Positions 10,660-19,132 of a stretch of DNA of 40,588 nucleotides are shown here, one piece after another. The stretch lies in the NCBI GenBank assembly GCA_019694315.1, contig JAIBCE010000030.1, forward strand, positions 1-40,588. Direction: 5' to 3'. The number at the start of each line of letters is the position of its first letter. The stretch's first letter is position 1. Origin of the DNA: Sandaracinaceae bacterium (GTDB lineage: Bacteria > Myxococcota_A > Polyangia > Polyangiales > Sandaracinaceae). The notes below the pieces were generated by a model. The model saw nothing but the letters and a program-made list of their open reading frames with translations, made no database searches and had not been told where the DNA came from. The translations under genes were made by a program, and so were the position numbers.

Positions 10660-11952
10660 ATGCCCAAGCTGAGCGACTTCCTCGATCCCCGCGCCGCCGG
10701 GCTCGCACGCTCCTCCGCGCTCGCCCTCTCCGAGCACGTCGAGGCCCGGCGCGAAGCCGGCGAGCCGATCAGCAAGCTCACGCTCGGGCAGTCGCCCTTC
10801 CCCGTGCCCGAGCGCATGGTGGCCGCTCTCCGCGACGCCGCAGGCGCCAAGGACTACGCGCCCACGCAGGGCCTGCCCGCGCTCCGCAAGGCGGTGGCCG
10901 AGCACGTCGAGAAGCGCCTCGACATCGATCGCACGGCCGACGACGTCGTCATCGGGCCGGGCTCCAAGGAGCTCCTCTTCCTCCTCCAGCTCGTGTTCCA
11001 GGGCGACCTCGTGGTGCCCACCCCGACCTGGGGCTCGTGCGTGCCGCAGGCCACGCTGCTCGGTCGCCGCGTGCTCTCGATCCAGGCCAAGCCCGAGGAC
11101 GGCTTCCTCCTCCGGCCCGCGATGCTCGAGCAAGCGCTCGCGTCCGAGCCGCCGCGCCCGCGCCTGCTCGTCCTCAACTACCCGGGCAACCCGACCGGCC
11201 TCACGTATCGCCCCGACGAGCTCCGCGAGCTCGCCCAGATCGCGCAGCGCCACGAGCTGCTCGTGCTCTCGGACGAGGTGTACGGCGAGCTGCACCACAA
11301 GGGACAGCACGCCTCGGTGGCGCGCTACTACCCCGAAGGCACGATCGTCTCGACGGGCCTCTCGAAGTGGGTCGGTGCCGGCGGCTGGCGCCTCGGCTGC
11401 TTCGTGTTCCCCGATCAGCTGCGGCCGATCCTCGAGGCGGTCGTGTCGGTCGCGAGCGAGACGTTCTCCTCGACCTCGATGCCGATCCAGCGCGCGGCGA
11501 TCGTCGCGTTCGAGGGCGGAGAGGACATCGAGCGCTACCTCTTCCAGGTGCGGCGCGTGCTGAGCGCGCTCGGCCGGTTCACGGCGCGGAGGCTCCAGTC
11601 GTATGGGGTCCGCTGCGCGCAGCCGACGGGTGGCTTCTACGTCTTCGCAGACTTCGGTCCCGCGATCGCGCAGAGCATGGGCACCGTGTACGAGGGGAGC
11701 GCTGCCCTCTGCGCGCGCCTGCTGCACGACACACGCGTCGCGCTGGTGCCGGGCGTGGCGTTCGGTCGGCCGCGCGAGGAGCTGAGCGCACGCCTCGCCT
11801 ACGTCGACTTCGATGGTGCCCGCGCCCTCGCCGCGGTCGGTGTGATCCCGAAGGAGCAGCCGGTGGACGAGACCTTCCTGCGCCGCCACTGTGCGCCGAC
11901 CGTGGATGCCGTCGAGCGCCTCGGGCAGTGGCTCGACAGCCGACGTCGCTGA
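10660..11952 (+). CDS. PLP-dependent class I/II aminotransferase
   Basis: A fold-type I aminotransferase of 430 residues. Motifs: 'AKDYAPTQGLPALRKAVAEHV' near the N-terminus (substrate loop), 'LLVLNYPGNPTGLTY' (the conserved Asn-Pro-Thr-Gly), 'LVLSDEVYGELHHKG' (Asp that pairs with the PLP pyridine nitrogen) and 'STGLSKWVGAGGWRLG' with the Schiff-base lysine K236 and the phosphate-binding arginine in GGWRLG. These place it with aspartate/aromatic-type aminotransferases; the amino acid substrate cannot be told from sequence alone. It starts 9 bases after the NYN-LOTUS gene and 14 bases before the NUDIX gene, so the three are probably one transcript. Confidence 0.93.
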   Translation: MPKLSDFLDPRAAGLARSSALALSEHVEARREAGEPISKLTLGQSPFPVPERMVAALRDAAGAKDYAPTQGLPALRKAVAEHVEKRLDIDRTADDVVIGPGSKELLFLLQLVFQGDLVVPTPTWGSCVPQATLLGRRVLSIQAKPEDGFLLRPAMLEQALASEPPRPRLLVLNYPGNPTGLTYRPDELRELAQIAQRHELLVLSDEVYGELHHKGQHASVARYYPEGTIVSTGLSKWVGAGGWRLGCFVFPDQLRPILEAVVSVASETFSSTSMPIQRAAIVAFEGGEDIERYLFQVRRVLSALGRFTARRLQSYGVRCAQPTGGFYVFADFGPAIAQSMGTVYEGSAALCARLLHDTRVALVPGVAFGRPREELSARLAYVDFDGARALAAVGVIPKEQPVDETFLRRHCAPTVDAVERLGQWLDSRRR

Positions 11953-11966
11953 TCTCCGAGGACGCC

Positions 11967-12821
11967 ATGCTCGACATCGATCCCCTCCGCGATGGCCCCA
12001 CGCCCGTGCCTGCCGCGACGGTGATCCTGCTCCGCGATGGGGCCGACGGCCTCGAGGTCCTGCTCGTCCAGCGACACCGCGCCACGGCCTTCATGGGCGG
12101 GGCCTACGTGTTCCCTGGAGGCAAGCTCGATCCCAGCGACGCGGGCGATGCGATCCGCGCGCACCTCCCCGCGCTCGACGAGCAGGGCCTCCTCGCGTCG
12201 CTCGCCGACGACGGCCTCGATGCGACCACGGGGCGCGCTCTCTTCGTCGCCGCCGCCCGCGAGACCTTCGAGGAAGCCGGCCTCTTGATCGGCACCACGA
12301 CGCGGAGCGACGCGCTGCCGCGCGAGCGCGAGCGCCTCAACGCGGGCACATCGTTCGCCGAAGTCCTCGACGCGCTCGATGCGGTGCTCTCGCTCGACCG
12401 GCTCGTGCCGCTCTCGCGCTGGGTCACACCCGCCGTGGAGAAGCGTCGCTTCGACGCGCGCTTCTTCCTCGCCGAGGTGAGCCTCGAGGAGTCGCAGCAC
12501 GCCAGCGTCGAGCAGCACGAGACCATCGCCTCGCGGTGGCTCGGCCCGGCGGAGGCCGTGGCCCTGCACCTCGACGGGCAGATCGATCTGCCACCTCCGA
12601 CGCTCCGGACCCTCGAGCTCCTCTCACGTCACGCGAGCGCGGCCGACGCCGTCCGAGAGGCCCGCCAGGCTCGCCCGCCGCTCGTGCGCCCCGTGTTCCA
12701 CGCGCCCGCGGACGGCTGGATCCTGGCGCTTCCCGGCGACCCGCTGCATCCGGAGCCCGCTCGGGCGATCGAGGGCAGCACTCGGTTCGTGTGCCGCGAC
12801 GCGCGCTGGTTCTCGGCCTGA
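11967..12821 (+). CDS. NUDIX hydrolase with long insertion in the Nudix box (NUDT19-like)
   Basis: A 284-residue NUDIX protein. 'FMGGAYVFPGGKLDPSDAG' (about 42-60) gives the glycine-rich first half of the Nudix box, and 'AAARETFEEAGLLIG' (about 95-109) gives the REUxEExGU second half with metal-binding E99, E102 and E103. About 37 residues separate the halves where the usual box has only a few. This split box, and 'YVFPGGK', are typical of the NUDT19/acyl-CoA-diphosphatase-like group, so hydrolysis of a CoA or nucleotide diphosphate is a reasonable guess but not proven. It ends the operon; a strong hairpin follows ten bases after the stop. Confidence 0.9.
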   Translation: MLDIDPLRDGPTPVPAATVILLRDGADGLEVLLVQRHRATAFMGGAYVFPGGKLDPSDAGDAIRAHLPALDEQGLLASLADDGLDATTGRALFVAAARETFEEAGLLIGTTTRSDALPRERERLNAGTSFAEVLDALDAVLSLDRLVPLSRWVTPAVEKRRFDARFFLAEVSLEESQHASVEQHETIASRWLGPAEAVALHLDGQIDLPPPTLRTLELLSRHASAADAVREARQARPPLVRPVFHAPADGWILALPGDPLHPEPARAIEGSTRFVCRDARWFSA

Positions 12822-12830
12822 CGGGCCCCA

Positions 12831-12852
12831 GCCCTGACACGAATGTCAGGGC
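12831..12852 (+). terminator. Hairpin after NUDIX gene
   Basis: Perfect 9-bp arms GCCCTGACA (12831-12839) and TGTCAGGGC (12844-12852) with a CGAA loop, nine bases after the stop codon. No T-run follows, which is common for GC-rich genomes. Likely the end of the NYN-aminotransferase-NUDIX transcript. Confidence 0.65.
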
Positions 12853-13457
12853 TCGCGGGGAGAGGCTCCGTGGAAAACCCCAGAAAGCGCGGGAGAACCG
12901 GTTCGGCACGGACACTGCACAGGGGAGCGGTGCCTTGGCTCTGAACGAGTGACTTTCTTCCCGCTTCGCCTCCGAGGGCCTCGATTCTCGGCCCGATTCG
13001 GCCCGATTCGCGCTTGGTCTTCTTCGCCTCGGCGTCTTTGCCTCGCAGCAACCGTTTGTGCGGGCTCCCTCGAGGGTGCGGCGCTCCTCCAGAGCCCCGC
13101 GACCTTCAGAGCTCGCCTTGGTCGGCCTACGTCCGTTCGCTCGTCGCTTTCCGGCTCGTCGCTTCCTCGGCCGCGCTTCGCTCCACGACTCGTCGGCTCA
13201 CGATCTCCGGTGGGACGGCCTCTCCAAAACCAGCCTCACCGCACGCTTCGCTTGCCTTCGCTTCGCCCGCTTCGCTTCCTCGATTCTTAGCGCGACTCCG
13301 CTTCGCTTGCTCCTTCTTCTTCCTGCTCTCCTTTGTTCGCTTTCAGGTCTTTCCCAGTCTCGCTTTCGCGCTTCCGCAGCTCCTGTGACTCGCTCCTGGC
13401 TTCGATGCTCCTGTTCGGCTTCGATTGGGTGGCTTGCGGGTGGTGTCTTGGTGGTGA
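12853..13457 (+). other. Gene-free, pyrimidine-rich region with TTCGCTT-type repeats
   Basis: The gap between the NUDIX gene and the next lipoprotein is 766 bases, and this is its main part. From about 12949 to 13440 the + strand is strongly rich in C and T, with many copies of short words such as CTTCGC, TTCGCTT and TCGCTTCC, and fewer A residues than its neighbours. All three + frames are widely open, but this follows from the lack of purines (stop codons need them): the translations are Arg/Ser/Phe/Leu-rich, overlap each other and show no domain or start signal. I see no protein gene. It is followed by two hairpins (13457-13472 and 13474-13503). Confidence 0.6.
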
Positions 13458-13503
13458 CCCCGTTCACGGGGTGAAGAGAGGTGGCTCGCCGGCCACCTCT
13501 CTT
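13457..13503 (+). terminator. Two consecutive hairpins, the second 12 bp long
   Basis: First hairpin: ACCCCGT (13457-13463) with ACGGGGT (13466-13472). Second: AAGAGAGGTGGC (13474-13485) with GCCACCTCTCTT (13492-13503), loop TCGCCG. The second has the same outer stem and the same tail (CGTTCCGTC) as the hairpin at 27264-27292. There is no annotated gene just upstream on + (the NUDIX stop is 650 bases away), which suggests an unannotated transcript in between, or action on the other strand. Confidence 0.65.
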
Positions 13504-13587
13504 CGTTCCGTCCCTCGCGAACCGAAGCGGCGACCCTTCAGCAACAGAGGTCGCGAAACTCGCATTCCTCGAAGTATCCTCGGCGCC

Positions 13588-13995
13588 ATGCCCGACCTTC
13601 GCCCTCCGTTCCTGCGCGGCCTCCTCGTCGCGAGCCTCGCGGTGCTCGCTGGATGCACCAGCTGGTCGAACGAGATTCGTCAGGCAGAGCTGGCCTACGA
13701 CGAGGCTCGTCCGGACGCGGCGCTCGCGTGGCTCGACGTGGTGGGAGACGACAACCTCGGCCGCATGGGCCTGAGCGACCGCGCCCGCTACCTCTACGTG
13801 CGCGGCATGACCGAGTTCCGGCTCGGCCGTCGCGACGATGCCCTCTTCCACCTGGCGCTCGCGCGCGAGGTCTCCGGCACGGATGGGGTCGGGCTGCGCC
13901 GCGAGCAGCGCGAGCTCATGGACCGGACGCTCACCGAGCTCACCCCCACGGCACCGATGTCACACCGGGCCGCCTCCCCCGCCGCCACCGAGTAG
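13588..13995 (+). CDS. Small lipoprotein with TPR-like helices
   Basis: A 135-residue lipoprotein. The start ATG 13588 gives a signal 'LRGLLVASLAVLAGC' with lipobox LAGC and modified Cys23. The mature part is helical: 'ELAYDEARPDAALAWLDVV' and 'YVRGMTEFRLGRRDDALFHLALAREV' look like helix pairs of tetratricopeptide repeats, with the typical small and large residue spacing. The tail is Thr/Pro/Ala-rich. No enzymatic motif. It probably sits in the inner or outer membrane facing the periplasm and holds a partner protein. It converges with the DUF465-type gene, with a hairpin between. Confidence 0.82.
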   Translation: MPDLRPPFLRGLLVASLAVLAGCTSWSNEIRQAELAYDEARPDAALAWLDVVGDDNLGRMGLSDRARYLYVRGMTEFRLGRRDDALFHLALAREVSGTDGVGLRREQRELMDRTLTELTPTAPMSHRAASPAATE

Positions 13996-14019
13996 CCAGC
14001 CGTCGCCGCGACCCAAACG

Positions 14020-14052
14020 AAGAGGGCGCCCGGTCGACCCGGACGCCCTCTT
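14020..14052. terminator. Bidirectional intrinsic terminator between convergent genes
   Basis: Stem AAGAGGGCG (14020-14028) with CGCCCTCTT (14044-14052), extended by CCGG/CCGG-type pairing after one mismatch, and a T-rich tail TTGTTTCTTTC on + . It lies between the convergent lipoprotein (stop 13995) and DUF465-type gene (stop 14076). This is the best intrinsic terminator in the window. Confidence 0.8.
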
Positions 14053-14075
14053 GTTTCTTTCATTCCCTGGCGCGC

Positions 14076-14261
14076 TCAGGCCGACTGCCGGAGCGTGCTC
14101 ATCTGGTCCTTGGTCGCGAGCTTCTCTTTCTTCAGGTCTGCGAGGTCGCGCTGCTCACTGGGAGTCAGATAGAGTCGCGCCTCGTATTGAGCCACTCGTT
14201 CTTTCAGCTTGCGGTGTCGACGCTCCAACCGGTCGATGTCCTTCTCGTTCGCCCGCGTCAT
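14076..14261 (-). CDS. Small DUF465 (YdcH-like) protein
   Basis: A 61-residue protein, almost entirely charged helix: 'DIDRLERRHRKLKERVAQYEARLYLTPSEQRDLADLKKEKLATKDQM'. The pattern of an N-terminal helix with 'L..(R/E)H..L...V..' followed by 'L..LKKEKL..KD.M' is that of DUF465/YdcH. Start ATG 14261 has a good Shine-Dalgarno (GGAGG read on the minus strand at about 14267-14271), which favours it over a longer frame starting at 14297. The family is widespread in proteobacteria; its role is not established. It diverges from the LolA-like gene, 50 bases away. Confidence 0.87.
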   Translation of the reverse strand: MTRANEKDIDRLERRHRKLKERVAQYEARLYLTPSEQRDLADLKKEKLATKDQMSTLRQSA

Positions 14262-14311
14262 GGAACCTCCGTCGATGAGTGGAACGACAAGAGCCAAGCA
14301 CTGATTCCGCG

Positions 14312-15007
14312 ATGATGAGCCGATGGTACAGGACCGTCACGACGGCGATCAATCGCCGGCCCGGGACCGTCGTCTTGGGGACGCTGATCCTCGTCACCCT
14401 GGCTCATCTCGGCGTCGGTGCCGGGCAGGAGCCGCCCCCTTCCCTCCCCATCCTGGGCCGCGCCGTAACGTACGTGCGGGCGCACCCGAACGCCGTCGGG
14501 GACGTCACGCTCGTGCGCCACGAGCGGGCTCACGGCCGGACGAGCACCGAGCGAGGCCAGCTCCGGATCTCCGTCGACGGCGCCCGCCTCGTGCTCGGAG
14601 CGGGCACCGAGATCGCGATGACGCGCGACGCCATCGAGTCCTTCGATGCGAGCACGACGCCACCGCTCTTGCTCGTGCTTCGAGGCGAGACGCCGCTCGC
14701 GCGCTACGCGAGCATCGTCGAGGGTCAGGACCCTTCGCCGCTCTTCGCGGAGCGCGTGATCGATCGCCGCGACGGACGCGTGAGCCTCGAGCTCGTGCCG
14801 CGCGCCCCGTGGCTCGGGCTCGAGCGCGCCGTGCTCCGCATCGTCGACGAAGGTCCCGACGCGGGCCGCATCGAGCGATGTCTGTGGCTCGATGGGCTCG
14901 GCAATTGGCAGCGCCTCGATCTCGAAGGGCTCCGTCACCCGACGCGCCTCGAGGCGACGACGCTCCAGCTCTCGCCGCACCCCGACGCACGCCGCGTCGA
15001 GCTCTGA
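14312..15007 (+). CDS. LolA-like outer-membrane lipoprotein carrier domain protein
   Basis: A 231-residue exported protein. After 'MMSRWYRTVTTAINRRPG' there is a hydrophobic stretch 'TVVLGTLILVTLAHLGVGAG' that serves as signal peptide or anchor. The following sequence alternates beta strands ('GQLRISVDGARLVLGAGTEIAM', 'RVSLELVPR', 'RIERCLWLDGLGNWQRLDLEGL') and ends 'LEATTLQLSPHPDARRVEL', matching the closing strand of LolA, which carries lipoproteins across the periplasm. Identity is low, so this could also be a LolA/VioE-fold protein with another cargo. ATG 14312 or 14315 may start it; a GTG at 14279 lies in frame upstream but would cross the divergent gene's leader. Next to it is another lipoprotein gene, which fits an envelope role. 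Confidence 0.7.
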   Translation: MMSRWYRTVTTAINRRPGTVVLGTLILVTLAHLGVGAGQEPPPSLPILGRAVTYVRAHPNAVGDVTLVRHERAHGRTSTERGQLRISVDGARLVLGAGTEIAMTRDAIESFDASTTPPLLLVLRGETPLARYASIVEGQDPSPLFAERVIDRRDGRVSLELVPRAPWLGLERAVLRIVDEGPDAGRIERCLWLDGLGNWQRLDLEGLRHPTRLEATTLQLSPHPDARRVEL

Positions 15008-15055
15008 ACGAGCGGTCGATTCCGAGAGCACCACTGCATCGGCGGGCCTCGATGC

Positions 15056-15216
15056 GAGGAGCTTCGGGCTCGGCCACGAGGAGCTTCGGGCTCGGGCACG
15101 AGGAGCTTCGGGCTCGGCCACGAGGAGCTTCGGGCTCGGCCACGAGGAGCTTCGGGCTCGGCCACGAGGAGCTTCGGCCTAGGCCACGAGGAGCTTCGGC
15201 CTAGGCCACGAGGAGC
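15056..15216. repeat. 22-bp tandem repeat, seven copies plus a partial copy
   Basis: Seven consecutive 22-bp units based on GAGGAGCTTCGGGCTCGGCC plus AC run from 15056 to 15209, then a 7-base partial unit. Copies 6 and 7, next to the glycosyltransferase gene, have CGGCCTAGGCCAC instead of CGGGCTCGGCCAC, and copy 2 has one change (GGGCAC). On the minus strand the last codons and stop (CTC CTC GTG GCC TAG) of the glycosyltransferase gene are part of this repeat. The unit length is not a multiple of three. No spacers, so it is not CRISPR. Confidence 0.95.
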
Positions 15217-16331
15217 GCCTCGAACGCACGGGCGACGTTCGGCCACGCGTCGGCGCGCACCGCGCCGCAGGCCTCTGCCGAGAGCCTCGACAGGCGCCTC
15301 GGATCGCCCGCGAGCTGCGCGAGCGCCCGGGCGAGCTCGGGCTCGGGCGCGAGGCACACTGGCGCCCCGACCCGTCGCGCGAGCTCCGTGTGCACGGGAT
15401 CGTCGGTCGCGAGCACGACCACGCCGTGTGCGAGCGCCTCGCGAGGCGCCACGGGATAGCCTTCCGTGGCGCCGTGCGGAGAATGGGCGGAGGTCGCGAG
15501 CAAGACGTCGCTCTCTGCGAGGAGCCGCTCCCGCGCCGCCTCGTCGACGACGCCCACGAAGCGGACGGGCACGGTCGCTCGCCGCGCGAGCGCCTCCAGA
15601 CGCGCACGCTCGGGACCGTCTCCCGCCACCACCAAGGACACCCCCGCGCGATCGCACGCCTCGATCGCGAGCTCGACGCGCTTGATCGGCACGAGGCGCC
15701 CGAGCACCAGCGCACGCAAGGCACGCGACGGATCACGCGCCACCCGAGTGAGCGAGCGCGGCAGCTCGATCCCCATCGGGATCACGTGCGCGCGCCGATC
15801 GGCGTCGGCCCCGAGGCGAGCACGGAGGTGCGCCGCGACGAAGACGTGCTCGGCCGCCGCGCCGCGGAGGAGCGGCCAGGCCCCGCGACCGACGAGGCGC
15901 CGCGCGAGCCACACATCGGCCGAGTGCCACACCGCGACGTGGCGCGTCGCACCGAAGCTCGCCCCGAGCGCGACCGACGAGGGGATCGCCCAGTGGCTCA
16001 TCGCGGCGTCCCATCGCTTCGCCCGTGCACGCGCGGCGAGCGTCAGGCGCGGAACGAAGGCCAGCGCCGAGGCCAGCGCGCGAGGATCCCGTCGGAGATT
16101 GTCGGGCACGCCCGCGCCGTAGAACGCAGGGGGCGCAGCGCGGAGACGGGACGTGACGCGCTCGATCTCGATGCCCTCGTCCCCCAGCGCCGTGGCTGCG
16201 TCGTCGTCGGGCGCGAGCACCTCGCAGGTGTGGCCCCGCGCCACCAGCGCGCGGCCGAGCGCGCGCACGAACGAGCCTGCGGGATCGCCCTCGAAGCGGG
16301 GATACGACGTGGTCGCGACGCCGATCCTCAC
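15201..16331 (-). CDS. Family 4 glycosyltransferase
   Basis: A 376-residue GT-B glycosyltransferase. The N-terminus 'RIGVATTSYPRFEGDPAGSFVRALGRALVARGHTCEVLAP' is the classic group 1 opening, including the glycine-rich acceptor loop. The C-terminal half has 'ALVLGRLVPIKRVELAIEA', 'LVVAGDGPERARLEALA' and 'HGATEGYPVAPREALAHGVVVLATD', the E-x7-E-type nucleotide-sugar site. It transfers a sugar from a nucleotide donor onto a glycan or lipid; neither is identifiable. The GTG start at 16331 overlaps the upstream stop (GTGA). The stop codon and the last residues lie inside the 22-bp repeat, so the C-terminus was probably shaped by repeat expansion. Confidence 0.92.
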   Translation of the reverse strand: MRIGVATTSYPRFEGDPAGSFVRALGRALVARGHTCEVLAPDDDAATALGDEGIEIERVTSRLRAAPPAFYGAGVPDNLRRDPRALASALAFVPRLTLAARARAKRWDAAMSHWAIPSSVALGASFGATRHVAVWHSADVWLARRLVGRGAWPLLRGAAAEHVFVAAHLRARLGADADRRAHVIPMGIELPRSLTRVARDPSRALRALVLGRLVPIKRVELAIEACDRAGVSLVVAGDGPERARLEALARRATVPVRFVGVVDEAARERLLAESDVLLATSAHSPHGATEGYPVAPREALAHGVVVLATDDPVHTELARRVGAPVCLAPEPELARALAQLAGDPRRLSRLSAEACGAVRADAWPNVARAFEALLVA

Positions 16332-17097
16332 GGTCCGTCGTCGCGCGTGAGCGCTCGTGCGAGGACGTACGGCACGACGAGCGCCGCGTGCCGAAGACGC
16401 ATCCCGCCGCGCTTGCCCACGTAGACGGGGCGCACCGGCACATCGCAGGTCGCGACGCCCCCGCGATGGAGGCGCACGAGCAGATCGTTCGGATAGCCGT
16501 ACGACGGCCAGATCGGTCGCGCACCCAGCGCGGCGTAGCTCGCACGATCCATCGCGGTGTAGCCGCACTGCGAGTCGCGCACGATCCGTCCGAGCGCGAG
16601 CGTGGTGAGCCCCGAGAGGATCTCTCCGCCGAGGCGACGAAGGAGCGGCATCGCGCGGCGCGCGCTCGGATGATCGAGGCGGTTGCCCTTGGCGTAGCCA
16701 GCACGCCCCGCGAGCACGGGCGCGACGAGCGCATCGAGATCGTCCGGGTCCATCTGCGCATCACCCGCCATCACGACCACCACGTCGGCGCCGTCGGCGA
16801 ACGCACGCGCGTAGCCCGACGCGAGCGCGGCACCCACGCCGCGACGGGTCTCGTGCGTGATCACCGTGAGGCGCGATTCGCCCACGGAACGGGCGATCCC
16901 AGCGGTTCCGTCGCGGCTCCCGTCGTCGACGAGCACCACCTGGGCGACGCGGGCAGGCATCGTGCGAATCACCTGCGCGATCCGCGGCGCCTCGTCGCAC
17001 GCGGGCACGACCACGGCGACGCGAGGTGGGCGCGCGGGGCTCGCATGGGTCGGCGGCCCTTCACACCCCGCGCGAGAGGCGAGCTCCGGGTCCACCG

Positions 17098-17101
<4 letters not shown>
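16328..17101 (-). CDS. Family 2 glycosyltransferase (dolichyl-phosphate-mannose-synthase-like)
   Basis: A 257-residue GT-A glycosyltransferase: 'VAVVVPACDEAPRIAQVIRTMP', 'VVLVDDGSRDGTAGIA', 'RRGVGAALASGYARAFADGADVVVVMAGDAQMDPDDL' with the metal-binding Asp-x-Asp-type motif, and 'VRDSQCGYTAMDRASYAAL', a strong mark of the DPM1/DPG synthase-like group that uses nucleotide sugars and polyprenyl-phosphate acceptors. The GTG at 17101 is selected because it overlaps the glmS stop by four bases; a second GTG six bases on is a close alternative. There is no clear C-terminal membrane pair, so it is the short soluble type. The product is probably a lipid-linked sugar used by the following GT4. Confidence 0.9.
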
Positions 17102-18936
<1,835 letters not shown>

Positions 18937-19091
18937 GCGCGCTCCTCCAGCGCCTCCGATGCGCGGAGGCGAGGGGCCGTTTAACACGCGCACCGCGCGC
19001 CTGCCGCTGGCCCGAGCGTCGGACGTGCCCCACGCATCGACCTATTCCGCCCGCGACTCCTCGGTTCGCGGGCCATCGGGTGCGCCACGAC

Positions 19092-19121
19092 GGAGCGGCC
19101 CGGGCGCGACCCGGGCGCTCC
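19092..19121 (-). terminator. Strong GC hairpin after the M16 peptidase genes
   Basis: Arms GGAGCGGCCCGGG (19092-19104) and CCCGGGCGCTCC (19110-19121) with a single bulged G and CGCGA loop. It lies 12 bases beyond the leftward M16 gene stop (19133) and ahead of glmS. No T-run, but the stem is very stable. Probably ends the M16 transcript. Confidence 0.7.
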
Positions 19122-19132
19122 GCGGGGCTCCC

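Noticed and set aside
12895..12904. Palindrome GAACCGGTTC
   Set aside because: A ten-base palindrome alone is expected by chance; no gene context.
12949..13474. Three overlapping + open frames of 113-138 codons
   Set aside because: Open only because the + strand is poor in purines. Overlapping in all frames, no ribosome site, no domain.
13588..15007. Prophage or mobile element around the repeat
   Set aside because: No integrase, transposase or target duplication; genes are ordinary envelope genes.
15056..15216. CRISPR-like repeat
   Set aside because: Repeats are directly adjacent without spacers and no cas gene is nearby.
18937..19091. glmS ribozyme or riboswitch upstream of glmS
   Set aside because: Leader is short and I could not fit the known ribozyme core.
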